Source of the DNA: an uncultured Oscillospiraceae bacterium
Lineage (GTDB): Bacteria > Bacillota > Clostridia > Oscillospirales > Acutalibacteraceae
Assembly (NCBI GenBank): GCA_900543795.1
Contig: UQSH01000012.1
Location: 1 to 40,079, forward strand
Length of the DNA stretch: 40,079 nucleotides
Direction of reading: 5' to 3'
Part shown: positions 23,521-32,103 of the stretch, in pieces
How positions within the stretch are numbered: the first letter of the stretch is position 1
Layout of the letters: each line of letters starts with the position of its first letter
The notes under the pieces: model-generated
What the model was told of the DNA's origin: nothing
What the model saw: the letters and a program-made list of their open reading frames with translations, nothing else
Databases searched by the model: none
Translations under genes and position numbers: made by a program

Positions 23521-23916
23521 CTATACACGACGTCTTTTTGGCGGACGACAGCCATTATGCGGGATAGGAGTAACATCTTTAATAAGTGTAACCTGCAAAC
23601 CAACAGTTTCGAGTGCTCTGATAGCTGATTCACGGCCGGCTCCCGGTCCTTTTACATAAACTTCAACAGTTTTCATACCGTGCTCCATAGCAGCCTTTGC
23701 AGCTGTTTCTGCTGCTGTTTGAGCAGCAAACGGAGTTGATTTACGCGAGCCTCTGAAGCCCATTTCGCCTGCTGAAGCCCAAGAAACAGCGTTTCCCTGC
23801 ATATCAGCAATCGTTACGATAGTGTTGTTGAAGGTTGACTGAATATGAACTGTACCACGCTCAATATTTTTCTTCTCACGACGCTTGTGTGAAGTTGTGG
23901 TCTTTTTTGTAGCCAT
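23521..23916 (-). CDS. rpsK: Ribosomal protein S11
   Basis: Platform protein of the 30S subunit near the mRNA exit. Contains NNTIVTIADMQGN, SAGEMGFRGSRKSTPFAAQ and the C-terminal DVTPIPHNGCRPPKRRRV tail that touches mRNA. 131 aa, normal. Between rpsM and rpsD in the usual Firmicute alpha-operon order. Confidence 0.98.
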   Translation of the reverse strand: MATKKTTTSHKRREKKNIERGTVHIQSTFNNTIVTIADMQGNAVSWASAGEMGFRGSRKSTPFAAQTAAETAAKAAMEHGMKTVEVYVKGPGAGRESAIRALETVGLQVTLIKDVTPIPHNGCRPPKRRRV

Positions 23917-23937
23917 ACTTGTTGTTTCCTCCTACAA

Positions 23938-24306
23938 TTATTTCTTCTTGTTTGCTATGGTCTTTTTAGGACCTTTTCTTGTGCGGGCATTATTCTTAGA
24001 GGTTTGACCTCTTACGGGAAGTCCCTTTCTATGACGAATGCCGCGATAGCAACCGATTTCTTTAAGTCTTTTGATGTCGAAAGCAATGTCTCTGCGAAGG
24101 TCGCCTTCAACAGTTACATTCTTTTCAATGTAATCACGAATTTTAGAAACCTCATCCTCTGACAAATCTCTGCAACGAGTGTCCGGATTGATTCCTGTTG
24201 CTTCGATAATCTGAGTAGCAGTTGTTCTGCCGATACCGAAAATATAGGTAAGGCCGATTTCTACTCTCTTATCGTTTGGTAAGTCAACACCTGAAATACG
24301 TGCCAT
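23938..24306 (-). CDS. rpsM: Ribosomal protein S13
   Basis: 30S head protein contacting tRNA and the inter-subunit bridges. MARISGVDLPNDKRVEIGLTY start, IFGIGRTTA helix-turn-helix region and the basic tail RGQTSKNNARTRKGPKKT are diagnostic. 122 aa. Precedes rpsK by 21 nt. Confidence 0.98.
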   Translation of the reverse strand: MARISGVDLPNDKRVEIGLTYIFGIGRTTATQIIEATGINPDTRCRDLSEDEVSKIRDYIEKNVTVEGDLRRDIAFDIKRLKEIGCYRGIRHRKGLPVRGQTSKNNARTRKGPKKTIANKKK

Positions 24307-24338
24307 TTTACAGTTTACCTCCGATTTTTAATTCAGGA

Positions 24339-24452
24339 TTAGCCCTGACGCTGTTTATGCTTTGGATTTTCACAGATAACCATTACTTTTCCATTGCGCT
24401 TTATAACTTTGCATTTATCGCAAATTTTCTTAACAGAAGGTCTGACTTTCAT
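24339..24452 (-). CDS. rpmJ: Ribosomal protein L36
   Basis: Small zinc-ribbon protein of the 50S subunit, 37 aa. The sequence begins MKVRPSVKKICDKCKVIKRN and ends KHKQRQG, with CDKC, a later Cys and His as zinc ligands (C+ form). AGGAGG precedes the ATG. Position between infA and rpsM is standard. Confidence 0.98.
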   Translation of the reverse strand: MKVRPSVKKICDKCKVIKRNGKVMVICENPKHKQRQG

Positions 24453-24472
24453 TTTGAATATCCTCCTTTTAT

Positions 24473-24691
24473 TTACTTTGAGCGCCAAATGATACGGCCT
24501 TTGGTAAGGTCATACGGGGACATCTCAATTGTTACCTTATCACCGGGAAGAATTCGGATATTATTCATACGAAGCTTTCCGCTGATATGGGCTAAAACAA
24601 TGTGGCCGTTTTGAAGCTCAACCTTAAAGGTTGTGTTTGGCAAAACCTCTGCCACAGTACCTTCAACTTCAATCATATCTGACTTTGACAT
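24473..24691 (-). CDS. infA: Translation initiation factor IF-1
   Basis: OB-fold factor binding the 30S A site during initiation. The start is taken at the second of two consecutive ATGs (24691) because GAGG is 7 nt upstream and the family begins MSKSDMIEVEGTV; ATG 24694 cannot be excluded. 72 aa. The 89 nt between map and this gene hold a small GGCG-ATTA-CGCC hairpin but no gene. Confidence 0.97.
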   Translation of the reverse strand: MSKSDMIEVEGTVAEVLPNTTFKVELQNGHIVLAHISGKLRMNNIRILPGDKVTIEMSPYDLTKGRIIWRSK

Positions 24692-24780
24692 CATTTTACC
24701 TCGCTGGATTTAATACGATAGATGTTTTATTTAACTGGAATCACATCGCGGCGTAATCGCCTGCAATTGATTTAAACATT

Positions 24781-25530
24781 TCAGATTTTCGTTAATATAA
24801 CGGGGCCGTTGCTTGTTATGGCAACAGTGTGCTCAAAATGAGCAGAAAGCTTGCCGTCTTCCGTAACAACAGTCCATCCGTCTGAAAGCTGTTTTACCTT
24901 ATAGGTTCCCTGATTGATCATCGGTTCAATTGCCAATGTCATTCCGGGTAACAGTCTGATACCACGTCCTTCGTGCCCGAAGTTAGGTACGCTTGGGTCT
25001 TCATGAAGCTTTGTTCCGACGCCGTGCCCTACAAAGTCGCGGACAACACTGTATCCTCTTTCTTCGCAATAGGCTTGAACAGCGTGGCCGATATCGCCGA
25101 TTCTTCCGCCCGGCACAGCCTTTTCAATGCCTTTATAAAGGCTTTCTCGGGTTGTGTCTAACAGCCGCTTTGCCTCGGGAGAGCAAGTCCCTGCAACAAA
25201 TGTGGCGGCATTATCGCCGTTATAGCCGTTTTTGGCAGCACCGAGATCTATGCTGACTATATCGCCCTCTTGGATGATACGGTCCTTCCTCGGTATGCCG
25301 TGAATAACTTCATTATTTATAGATATACATGCGGTGGCGGGGAAATCGTAAAGCCCTAAAAAGTTTGGCGTTGCGCCTCTCTTTTTAATCAAATTATAAG
25401 CAATTTTGTCAATTTCCTTAGTTGAAACACCGGGCTTAACAGCCTCGCCTGCCACCATTAATGCTTCAGCTGAAATTTGGCAAGCTTCCTTCATAAGCTC
25501 CAATTCTCTGCTGCTTTTAAGCACTATCAT
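24781..25530 (-). CDS. map: Methionine aminopeptidase
   Basis: Type I enzyme that removes the initiator methionine from nascent proteins. All five metal ligands are present: Asp95, Asp106, His169, Glu202 and Glu233, in SIDLG, YNGDNA, VGHGVG, AIEPM and HFEHT. The start is the ATG at 25530 behind GGAGG, one base after the adk stop; an extended reading frame upstream overlaps adk and should not be used. 249 aa, with no N-terminal zinc finger. Confidence 0.97.
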   Translation of the reverse strand: MIVLKSSRELELMKEACQISAEALMVAGEAVKPGVSTKEIDKIAYNLIKKRGATPNFLGLYDFPATACISINNEVIHGIPRKDRIIQEGDIVSIDLGAAKNGYNGDNAATFVAGTCSPEAKRLLDTTRESLYKGIEKAVPGGRIGDIGHAVQAYCEERGYSVVRDFVGHGVGTKLHEDPSVPNFGHEGRGIRLLPGMTLAIEPMINQGTYKVKQLSDGWTVVTEDGKLSAHFEHTVAITSNGPVILTKI

Positions 25531-25531
25531 G

Positions 25532-26164
25532 TTAATCCTCCAATGCTTTAAAGACGAGTGCAGTTGTGTCTGCAACCTCCTCCTGACCTTCAACGATAAC
25601 AAGTTTTCCGAGCTTTTGATAGAAATCCTTTAAAGGCTCTGTCATTTCGTGATACTCTTTAAGCCTTGCCTGAACAGTTTCAGGAGCATCGTCTTTACGC
25701 TGAACAAGTTCTCCGCCGCAAGCATCGCAAACACCTTCCTGCTTTGGCTTTTTATAAAGCAGATGATAAGAATTTGCACACTTTGAACAAACACGGCGGC
25801 CTGACATTCTTGCGGTTATCTTTTCATCGGGAACCTCAATATCGAGAACCTTATCGATAGCTACGCCCATATCCTCAAGCGCCTGTGCCTGAGGAATGGT
25901 GCGAGGAAAGCCGTCAAGAATGAATCCGTTTTCACAATCGCTTTGTGCAAGTCTGTCCTTAATAATTCCTATAACAACATCATCGGGAACGAGCTGGCCT
26001 GCCTCCATATAGGATTTAGCCTTTAAGCCCATTTCGGTGCCTTCTTTAAGAGCGGCACGAATGATATTGCCTGTTGATATAGCAGGGATTGAATATTTTT
26101 CTACTATCTTTTCTGCCTGAGTGCCTTTGCCGGCACCCGGAGCGCCGAGAAGTATCAATTTCAT
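25532..26164 (-). CDS. adk: Adenylate kinase (zinc LID form)
   Basis: Balances ATP, ADP and AMP. P-loop GAPGAGKGT (7-15), the AMP-binding STGNIIR and FILDGFPRT are present. The LID carries a CxxC-CxxC zinc site (Cys126, 129, 146, 149), normal for Gram-positive long-form enzymes. 210 aa. Lies between secY and map as in most Firmicutes. Confidence 0.98.
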   Translation of the reverse strand: MKLILLGAPGAGKGTQAEKIVEKYSIPAISTGNIIRAALKEGTEMGLKAKSYMEAGQLVPDDVVIGIIKDRLAQSDCENGFILDGFPRTIPQAQALEDMGVAIDKVLDIEVPDEKITARMSGRRVCSKCANSYHLLYKKPKQEGVCDACGGELVQRKDDAPETVQARLKEYHEMTEPLKDFYQKLGKLVIVEGQEEVADTTALVFKALED

Positions 26165-26185
26165 AAATCTCTTACCTTTCGTTAA

Positions 26186-27535
26186 TTAATCAAGGAAGCC
26201 TTTGTAATGACGCATCATCATTTGAGATTCGAGCTGACGAACAGTTTCAAGAGCTACGCCGCACATAATGATAATTGATGTACCGCCGAGGCTGACTGAG
26301 AAGCCGCCGTCGTTTCCGCCTTCTGTAAGAGGAGGAATTGCTGCATCGCAAATGAGAGACCAAACTATCGGAAGCAATGCTACAACAGAAAGCATAAGAA
26401 CACCGATTAAGGTGAGTCTCATAAGCACCTTCATAATGTAATCCGATGTGGGTCTGCCGGGACGGATACCCGGAATTGCGCCGTTATTCTTACGAAGATT
26501 ATTTGCCATTTCAATTGGGTTGTACTGAATTGTACTGTAAAAATAAGCAAAGAAAATTATAAGAATGAAATACATTCCCGCATACCACCAAGAGTCGCTT
26601 TGGAATGCGTTGAAGAATTTTTCCCAGAAGGTTCCCTCATACTTATCAGAAGAAATGAACATCTGAACAGTACCCGGGAGAGAAAGAATTGAAGAAGCAA
26701 AAATGATTGGGAGTACGCCGCTCATATTAACCTTGATAGGCATATGAGTTGACTGACCGCCATACATTTTTCTGCCGACAACACGCTTTGCGTATTGAAT
26801 CGGGATTCTTCTTTCAGCGTTGTCCATAAACACAATGTATGCAATCATAAGAAGGAATACAATGAATACAGCAGGAACAAGGAAATTATAAACCATACGA
26901 CCTGTCTGCAAATACTGAACATACTGCTTAATAATTGTTGGGAATCTTGAAACGATACCGGCGAAAAGTATTATTGAAATACCGTTTCCGATACCGGAAA
27001 TTGTGATTTGCTCACCGAGCCACATAATAACTGCCGTTCCGGCGGTTAAAACAACGATGATAACCAAGGCCTGAAAAACAGCATCAAGGCCGGTGAATGC
27101 AGCACCCGAAGCATCTGTCATAAGATAATTGTTTGCACGAAGGAAGAAGAAATAAGCAAGAGACTGCATAAGACCGAGAACAACAGTTACAACACGGGTT
27201 ATTGAAGCAATCTTCTTTCTGCCCTCTTCGCCTTCCTTTTGAAGTCTTTCGAGTGCGGGAATAGCAACTGCAAGGAGCTGCATAATAATTGAAGCATTGA
27301 TATACGGAGTGATTGACATTGCGAAAATCGTTCCATAGGTGAATGCGCTACCCGTCATAAGGCTCAAATAGGTTAAAATTGTGTTGCCCTTTCCAACATT
27401 GATTTCATCAACAATGTTGAGGAACGGAACGGGGATAAAGGAGCCGATTCTGAAAATGAGAATGATAAATGCAGTGAAAAGCAGTTTCCTTCTTATTTCG
27501 GGCACTTTCCATGCATTAACAATGGTCTTTATCAT
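26186..27535 (-). CDS. secY: Protein translocase subunit SecY
   Basis: Channel of the Sec translocon. Ten hydrophobic helices over 449 aa, with the plug/TM2 region around GSAFTYGTIFAMSITPYINASIIMQ and the conserved cytoplasmic loops ending in RPTSDYIMKVLMRLTLIG. The ATG abuts the rplO stop (27536) directly. Confidence 0.98.
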   Translation of the reverse strand: MIKTIVNAWKVPEIRRKLLFTAFIILIFRIGSFIPVPFLNIVDEINVGKGNTILTYLSLMTGSAFTYGTIFAMSITPYINASIIMQLLAVAIPALERLQKEGEEGRKKIASITRVVTVVLGLMQSLAYFFFLRANNYLMTDASGAAFTGLDAVFQALVIIVVLTAGTAVIMWLGEQITISGIGNGISIILFAGIVSRFPTIIKQYVQYLQTGRMVYNFLVPAVFIVFLLMIAYIVFMDNAERRIPIQYAKRVVGRKMYGGQSTHMPIKVNMSGVLPIIFASSILSLPGTVQMFISSDKYEGTFWEKFFNAFQSDSWWYAGMYFILIIFFAYFYSTIQYNPIEMANNLRKNNGAIPGIRPGRPTSDYIMKVLMRLTLIGVLMLSVVALLPIVWSLICDAAIPPLTEGGNDGGFSVSLGGTSIIIMCGVALETVRQLESQMMMRHYKGFLD

Positions 27536-27979
27536 TTAAAGCACCTCCACCGTGCCACCTGCAGCTTCAATTTTTGCCTTAGCGGATTCACTTACGGCGC
27601 TAACCTTAACGGTTAATGCCTTTGTTAAATCGCCATTGCCGAGAACCTTAATGCCGTCAAGCTCTTTTTTGATAAGACCGCAGGCTTTAAGGCTTTCTGC
27701 ATCAACAACAGCATTAGCATCAAATCTTTCTTCAAGAGCGGCAACATTTACGGTTGCATACTCTGTGCGGAAGATGTTGTTGAATCCTCTTTTAGGAACT
27801 CGTCTTTGAAGAGGCATTTGACCGCCTTCAAAGCCGGGGCGACGGCTGTAACCTGAACGAGCCTTTGCGCCCTTATGACCTTTTCCGGCAGTTTTACCCT
27901 GACCTGAGCCTGCGCCGCGTCCGATTCTTTTTACTGCCTTCTTTGAGCCCTCAGCAGGAGAAAGTTCATGTAATTTCAT
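27536..27979 (-). CDS. rplO: Ribosomal protein L15
   Basis: 50S assembly protein. Glycine/lysine-rich extended N-terminus RIGRGAGSGQGKTAGKGHKG and the FEGGQMPLQRRVPKRGF motif are diagnostic; the C-terminal globular domain ends in AKIEAAGGTVEVL. 147 aa. Stop codon adjoins the secY start. Confidence 0.98.
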   Translation of the reverse strand: MKLHELSPAEGSKKAVKRIGRGAGSGQGKTAGKGHKGAKARSGYSRRPGFEGGQMPLQRRVPKRGFNNIFRTEYATVNVAALEERFDANAVVDAESLKACGLIKKELDGIKVLGNGDLTKALTVKVSAVSESAKAKIEAAGGTVEVL

Positions 27980-27995
27980 TTATCTGCACCTCCCC

Positions 27996-28175
27996 TTACG
28001 CTTTTTCAGTTTCAACAAGGTGAGAAATCTTTTTGATTTTACCCTGTGTCTGAGCGTTATCCGGCTGAATTGTTACATTGCCGATTTTACGAAGACCAAG
28101 AGAGTGGGCTGTGGCAATCTGGTCTTTTTTGCAGCTGATTAAGCTCTTTTTAAGTGTGATTTTAATATCTGCCAT
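27996..28175 (-). CDS. rpmD: Ribosomal protein L30
   Basis: 59-residue 50S protein. MADIKITLKKSLISCKKDQI is followed by the diagnostic SLGLRKIGNVT and a charged C-terminus (SHLVETEKA). GGAGGG lies upstream of the ATG. Between rpsE and rplO, the standard spc-operon position. Confidence 0.97.
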   Translation of the reverse strand: MADIKITLKKSLISCKKDQIATAHSLGLRKIGNVTIQPDNAQTQGKIKKISHLVETEKA

Positions 28176-28189
28176 TTAATCCACCCTCC

Positions 28190-28690
28190 TTAATCTATAA
28201 TTTGTTTTACTGATTTGCCGCGAACTGCTGCAACCTCTTCGGCTGTGCGAAGCTGTGCAAGGCCGTTCATTGTGGCTCTTACAACATTGTAAGGATTGTT
28301 TGATCTGATTGCCTTTGTTCTGATATCTTCGATACCAACTGTTTCAACAACAGCACGAACGGGGCCGCCGGCGATAACTCCGGTACCCTTGGGAGCCGGC
28401 ATAAGAAGAACCTCTCCTGCGCCGAACTTTCCTTTAACCTCGTGAGGAATTGTTGTTCCTCTTAAAGCAACCTTCATAACATTCTTTCTTGCATCCTCGA
28501 TACCCTTGCGGATAGCGTCCGGAACTTCGCCTGACTTGCCTACACCGAAGCCTACAAGACCGTTTTTATCACCAACAACTACAAGAGCGGAAAACTTATA
28601 AATTCTACCGCCCTTAACGGTTTTAGAAACACGGTTGATGGTTACAACTCTTTCTTCAAGTTCCATTGAAGATGTATCAATCTTTGCCAT
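28190..28690 (-). CDS. rpsE: Ribosomal protein S5
   Basis: 30S protein important for decoding fidelity. The N-terminal dsRNA-binding fold (ERVVTINRVSKTVKGGRIYKF) and the KVALRGTTIPHEV and AGGPVRAVVETVGI motifs are clear. 166 aa, normal. Confidence 0.98.
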   Translation of the reverse strand: MAKIDTSSMELEERVVTINRVSKTVKGGRIYKFSALVVVGDKNGLVGFGVGKSGEVPDAIRKGIEDARKNVMKVALRGTTIPHEVKGKFGAGEVLLMPAPKGTGVIAGGPVRAVVETVGIEDIRTKAIRSNNPYNVVRATMNGLAQLRTAEEVAAVRGKSVKQIID

Positions 28691-28709
28691 AAAGTATTTT
28701 CCTCCTTCG

Positions 28710-29069
28710 TTAGAACTTTAATCCGCCTTCACGAGCACCGTCTGCAACTGCTGCAACGCGTCCGTGATAAACGTATCCGCCGCGGTCAAAAACACATTCT
28801 TCAATGCCCTTTGCCTTGGCTCTTTCTGCTAATGTTTTACCAACAGCCTTAGCTGCTTCTATATTTCCGCCGTAAGCTGTGAAATCCTTTTCAACTGTTG
28901 AAGCCTGTGCAAGAGTAACGCCTGCAACATCGTCGATAAGCTGAACATAAATATTGCTGAGGGAGCGATATACATTAAGCCTTGGACAATCAACAGTGCC
29001 CGAAATCTTTGCACGAACTCTCTTATGGCGCTTTTGTCTTGCTTTGTTAGCGTCTTGTCTTGAAACCAT
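28710..29069 (-). CDS. rplR: Ribosomal protein L18
   Basis: 5S rRNA-binding protein. RHKRVRAKISGTVDCPRLNVYRS and the C-terminal FDRGGYVYHGRVAAVADGAREGGLKF are classical. 119 aa. Between rplF and rpsE. Confidence 0.98.
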   Translation of the reverse strand: MVSRQDANKARQKRHKRVRAKISGTVDCPRLNVYRSLSNIYVQLIDDVAGVTLAQASTVEKDFTAYGGNIEAAKAVGKTLAERAKAKGIEECVFDRGGYVYHGRVAAVADGAREGGLKF

Positions 29070-29087
29070 AGTAATTCACTCCTTCCT

Positions 29088-29627
29088 TTATTTCTTACCT
29101 GCTTTGCCTTCTTTGCGTCTGATATGCTCTTCTGCATACTTGATGCCCTTGCCTTTATATGGCTCCGGAGGTCTCTTTTCACGAACCTGAGCCGCGAACT
29201 GACCGACAGCCTGCTTATCTGCACCTGAAATAACAATCTGGTTTGCAGACGGACATTCAATTTTAACGCCTTCGGGGGCAGTCATTGTTACCTGATGTGA
29301 GAAACCGAGGTTCATAACAAGGTTTGCACCCTGCATCTGAACACGGTAGCCGACACCGTTTACTTCGAGAACTTTTTTGAAGCCGTTTGTTACGCCTTCA
29401 ACCATATTTGCGATAAGGGCTCTTGTGAGGCCGTGAAGCGCTCTGTTTTCCTTATCGTCATTAGGCCTTGCAACATTAACCTCGCCGTCATTAATGCTAA
29501 CGCTGATATTAGGATGCTTATCCATTGTAAGGGTACCGTTTGGTCCTTTTACGGTTACAGCGTTGCCGTTGATTGAAACATCAACACCGGCAGGAATTGC
29601 GATTGGCTTTAAGCCTATACGAGACAT
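29088..29627 (-). CDS. rplF: Ribosomal protein L6
   Basis: 50S protein near the factor-binding site. MSRIGLKPIAIP start, VEGVTNGFKKVLEVNGVGYR hinge, and the C-terminal REKRPPEPYKGKGIKYAEE signature are present. 179 aa. Confidence 0.98.
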   Translation of the reverse strand: MSRIGLKPIAIPAGVDVSINGNAVTVKGPNGTLTMDKHPNISVSINDGEVNVARPNDDKENRALHGLTRALIANMVEGVTNGFKKVLEVNGVGYRVQMQGANLVMNLGFSHQVTMTAPEGVKIECPSANQIVISGADKQAVGQFAAQVREKRPPEPYKGKGIKYAEEHIRRKEGKAGKK

Positions 29628-29642
29628 CCTGACTGCACCTCC

Positions 29643-30041
29643 TTACCAAATGAATGCTAATACTTCGCCGCCAACATTCTGCTTGCGGGCTTCTCTGTCT
29701 GTCATTACGCCTTTTGATGTTGAGATGATTGCAACGCCGAGGCCTTTCATAACCTTTGGCATATCCTCAACATTTGAATAGATACGAAGACCCGGCTTTG
29801 AAACTCTGCGTAAGCCTGTGATAACCTGAGATTTACCCTCACCGTATTTAAGAGTTACGCGGATTGTTCCCTGCTTGTCGTCTTCAATAACCTTATAATT
29901 TTTGATATAACCTTCATCAACAAGAATCTGAGCAATTGCCTTCTTCATGTTTGACGCAGGAATATCTACTGTATCGTGCTTTGCTGAATTAGCGTTACGA
30001 ATTCTTGTAAGCATATCAGCGATTGGGTCTGTAATATGCAT
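29643..30041 (-). CDS. rpsH: Ribosomal protein S8
   Basis: 16S rRNA-binding protein of the 30S platform. MHITDPIADMLTRIRNA start and the C-terminal VMTDREARKQNVGGEVLAFIW are diagnostic. 132 aa. In E. coli S8 represses the spc operon; no equivalent site can be claimed here. Confidence 0.98.
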   Translation of the reverse strand: MHITDPIADMLTRIRNANSAKHDTVDIPASNMKKAIAQILVDEGYIKNYKVIEDDKQGTIRVTLKYGEGKSQVITGLRRVSKPGLRIYSNVEDMPKVMKGLGVAIISTSKGVMTDREARKQNVGGEVLAFIW

Positions 30042-30080
30042 TGATATTTCCTCCTTATAAATTTAGCAATTTCTCGGTTC

Positions 30081-30266
30081 TTACCAAGAAGATTTTGTTA
30101 CTCCGGGGATTTCGCCCTTGTGAGCGAGCTCTCTGAAGCAGATACGGCAAACGCCATACTTACGAAGATAAGCGTGAGGTCTACCGCAGATCTTACATCT
30201 GTTGTAAGCTCTTGTTGAGTACTTAGCAGGCTTTGCAGCCTTAACTTTCATAGATGTTTTTGCCAC
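30081..30266 (-). CDS. rpsN: Ribosomal protein S14, zinc form (type Z)
   Basis: 61-residue 30S head protein. CKICGRPHAYLRKYGVCRIC holds the two CxxC pairs that bind zinc, so this is the Zn-dependent paralogue. It lies between rplE and rpsH, the normal place for the housekeeping copy. Confidence 0.98.
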   Translation of the reverse strand: MAKTSMKVKAAKPAKYSTRAYNRCKICGRPHAYLRKYGVCRICFRELAHKGEIPGVTKSSW

Positions 30267-30278
30267 GATATTCCCTCC

Positions 30279-30821
30279 TTACTCTGCAAAGGGAGCGCCT
30301 AATAATTTGAGGAGCTCTCTGCCTTCTTCATCTGTGTTTGCTGTTGTTACCATAATAATATCCATACCGCGAACAGCATCGATTTTATCATATTCGATTT
30401 CAGGGAAAATTAACTGCTCCTTAATACCCATAGCATAGTTTCCTCTGCCGTCGAATGAATTAGGATTAATACCTCTGAAATCACGAACTCTCGGAAGAGC
30501 AAGATTGAAGAATCTGTCAAGGAATTCATACATCTTTTCTCCACGAAGAGTTACCTTAACGCCGATTGGCATTCCTTCACGAAGCTTAAAGTTTGCAACT
30601 GATTTCTTTGCACGGCAAACAATCGGCTTCTGTCCTGTTATAACGCTTAAATCGTTGATGATAGCGTCAACAACCTTTGAATTTTCACGGGCTTCACCGC
30701 AACCAACATTGAGAACAATCTTGTCAAGCTTCGGGATTTGCATAACAGATTTGTATTCGAATTTCTTCATCAATGCAGGAGCGACTTCGCTCTTGTAGGC
30801 TTCTTTAAGTCTTGCAGCCAT
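30279..30821 (-). CDS. rplE: Ribosomal protein L5
   Basis: 5S rRNA-binding protein of the central protuberance. KLDKIVLNVGCGEA, RAKKSVANFKLREGMPIG and DFRGINPNSFDGRGNY are typical. 180 aa. Confidence 0.98.
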   Translation of the reverse strand: MAARLKEAYKSEVAPALMKKFEYKSVMQIPKLDKIVLNVGCGEARENSKVVDAIINDLSVITGQKPIVCRAKKSVANFKLREGMPIGVKVTLRGEKMYEFLDRFFNLALPRVRDFRGINPNSFDGRGNYAMGIKEQLIFPEIEYDKIDAVRGMDIIMVTTANTDEEGRELLKLLGAPFAE

Positions 30822-30841
30822 TTGTTATGTTCCTCCCTTAC

Positions 30842-31144
30842 TTAAAATTCATTTGCGCAATGCTTGCAAACACGCTTGCCGTCTTTATGACCAACACGGG
30901 TTGGCTTGTTGCACTTGGGGCAAACAAGCTGAACCTTTGAAGCATAAAGAGCAGATTCAACCTTAACAAGACCGCCCTGCTCGCCCATTTTACGGGGCTT
31001 AACATGCTTTGTTGCAACATTAACATTTTTAACGATTACTTTATTTTCCTTGGGGCTAACTGCGATAACCTCGCCCTTAACGCCCTTTGATTTACCGCTG
31101 AGAACCATAACGGTATCACCGGTTTTAACAAACATTTTACTCAT
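30842..31144 (-). CDS. rplX: Ribosomal protein L24 with zinc-ribbon tail
   Basis: Assembly initiator of the 50S subunit. The KOW motif is at residues 6-33 (KTGDTVMVLSGKSKGVKGEV). The C-terminal third has CPKC (75-78) and CKHC (93-96), a CxxC pair set that probably binds zinc, found in many clostridial L24 proteins but not in E. coli. 100 aa. Confidence 0.97.
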   Translation of the reverse strand: MSKMFVKTGDTVMVLSGKSKGVKGEVIAVSPKENKVIVKNVNVATKHVKPRKMGEQGGLVKVESALYASKVQLVCPKCNKPTRVGHKDGKRVCKHCANEF

Positions 31145-31159
31145 TATCCTGCACCTCCA

Positions 31160-31528
31160 TTAAAGTACTTCCGGTGCGAGAGAAAGGATTTTCATATAAT
31201 CCTTATCACGAAGCTCTCTTGCAACCGGTCCGAAAATACGGGTGCCACGAGGAGTTCTATCCTCTTTGATAATTACGGCAGCATTTTCATCAAAACGAAT
31301 GTACTGACCGTCGTCACGACGTACACCTTTAGTTGTACGAACGATGACTGCTTTAACAACTTCGCCCTTTTTAACGACTCCGTTAGGCGCTGCTTTCTTT
31401 ACGGAAGCAACAATAACATCGCCGATATTAGCATATCTTCTGCCTGAGCCGCCGAGAACTCTGATGCAAAGAAGCTCTTTAGCACCTGTGTTGTCTGCAA
31501 CTTTAAGACGACTTTCCTGTTGTATCAC
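31160..31528 (-). CDS. rplN: Ribosomal protein L14
   Basis: 50S interface protein. Start is GTG at 31528, because GAAGGAGG lies 8 nt upstream and the family begins (M)IQQESRLKVADNTGAKE; the longer reading frame upstream is not part of it. 122 aa. A 95-nt gap separates it from rpsQ, long for this operon, and holds overlapping hairpins. Confidence 0.97.
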   Translation of the reverse strand: MIQQESRLKVADNTGAKELLCIRVLGGSGRRYANIGDVIVASVKKAAPNGVVKKGEVVKAVIVRTTKGVRRDDGQYIRFDENAAVIIKEDRTPRGTRIFGPVARELRDKDYMKILSLAPEVL

Positions 31529-31547
31529 AGCGTTTTCCTCCTTCGTA

Positions 31548-31580
31548 CTGCAAAATAACACTTTGCATCTTGCAGTTATT
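31548..31580 (-). other. Overlapping alternative hairpin arms upstream of rplN
   Basis: On the minus strand AATAAC...GTTATT and CTGCAA...TTGCAG are two perfect 6-bp inverted repeats whose arms are interleaved, so the helices cannot both form as simple hairpins. The second ends 7 nt before the rplN ribosome site. It may be a translational switch or only chance. Confidence 0.35.
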
Positions 31581-31623
31581 ATTTTTTTAACTAATTTATA
31601 AAAGCGTTTGTAATTCGTAATGA

Positions 31624-31881
31624 TTACTTTGCCTTTTCAATGATTTCAACCACACGCCATCTCTTATCCTTGCTCATCGGGCGGGTTTCCATAATAAGAA
31701 CCTTATCGCCGATTCCACAGGTATTTTCTTCATCGTGTGCTTTATACTTAACCGTGCGGTTAATGATTTTACCGTAAAGCGGATGACGAACCTTATCCTT
31801 GATTGAAACAACAACCGTTTTGTCCATCTTATCGCTTGTTACGATACCAACTCTTGTTTTTCTGAGGTTTCTTTCACTCAT
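31624..31881 (-). CDS. rpsQ: Ribosomal protein S17
   Basis: 16S rRNA-binding OB-fold protein. RKTRVGIVTSDKMDKTVVV start and IMETRPMSKDKRWRVVEIIEKA end are diagnostic. 85 aa. Confidence 0.98.
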   Translation of the reverse strand: MSERNLRKTRVGIVTSDKMDKTVVVSIKDKVRHPLYGKIINRTVKYKAHDEENTCGIGDKVLIMETRPMSKDKRWRVVEIIEKAK

Positions 31882-31899
31882 AATAAATACCTCCTATCT

Positions 31900-32103
31900 T
31901 TAAGAATTTGAGCCTTCAAGTTCGATTTCTCTCTCAACTGTTTTGATGCGAGCGATATCCTTCTTGACTGCTTTTATTCTCATTGGGTTGTCGAGCTGGT
32001 TGATAGCCTGCTGGAAATGGAGATTAAAGAGTTCATCCTTAAGCTCTGCAAGCTTTGCTGCACGCTGTTCTGCGCTTAAAGCTCTGATTTCTGCTGCTTT
32101 CAT
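31900..32103 (-). CDS. rpmC: Ribosomal protein L29
   Basis: Two-helix 50S protein at the tunnel exit. MKAAEIRALSAEQRAAKLAELK and FNLHFQQAINQLDNPMRIK are typical. 67 aa. Its start overlaps the rplP stop by one base. Confidence 0.98.
   Translation of the reverse strand: MKAAEIRALSAEQRAAKLAELKDELFNLHFQQAINQLDNPMRIKAVKKDIARIKTVEREIELEGSNS

Noticed and set aside
24781..25602. Longer methionine aminopeptidase with 24 extra N-terminal residues
   Set aside because: The extension overlaps adk and has no ribosome site; the ATG at 25530 has GGAGG at good spacing.
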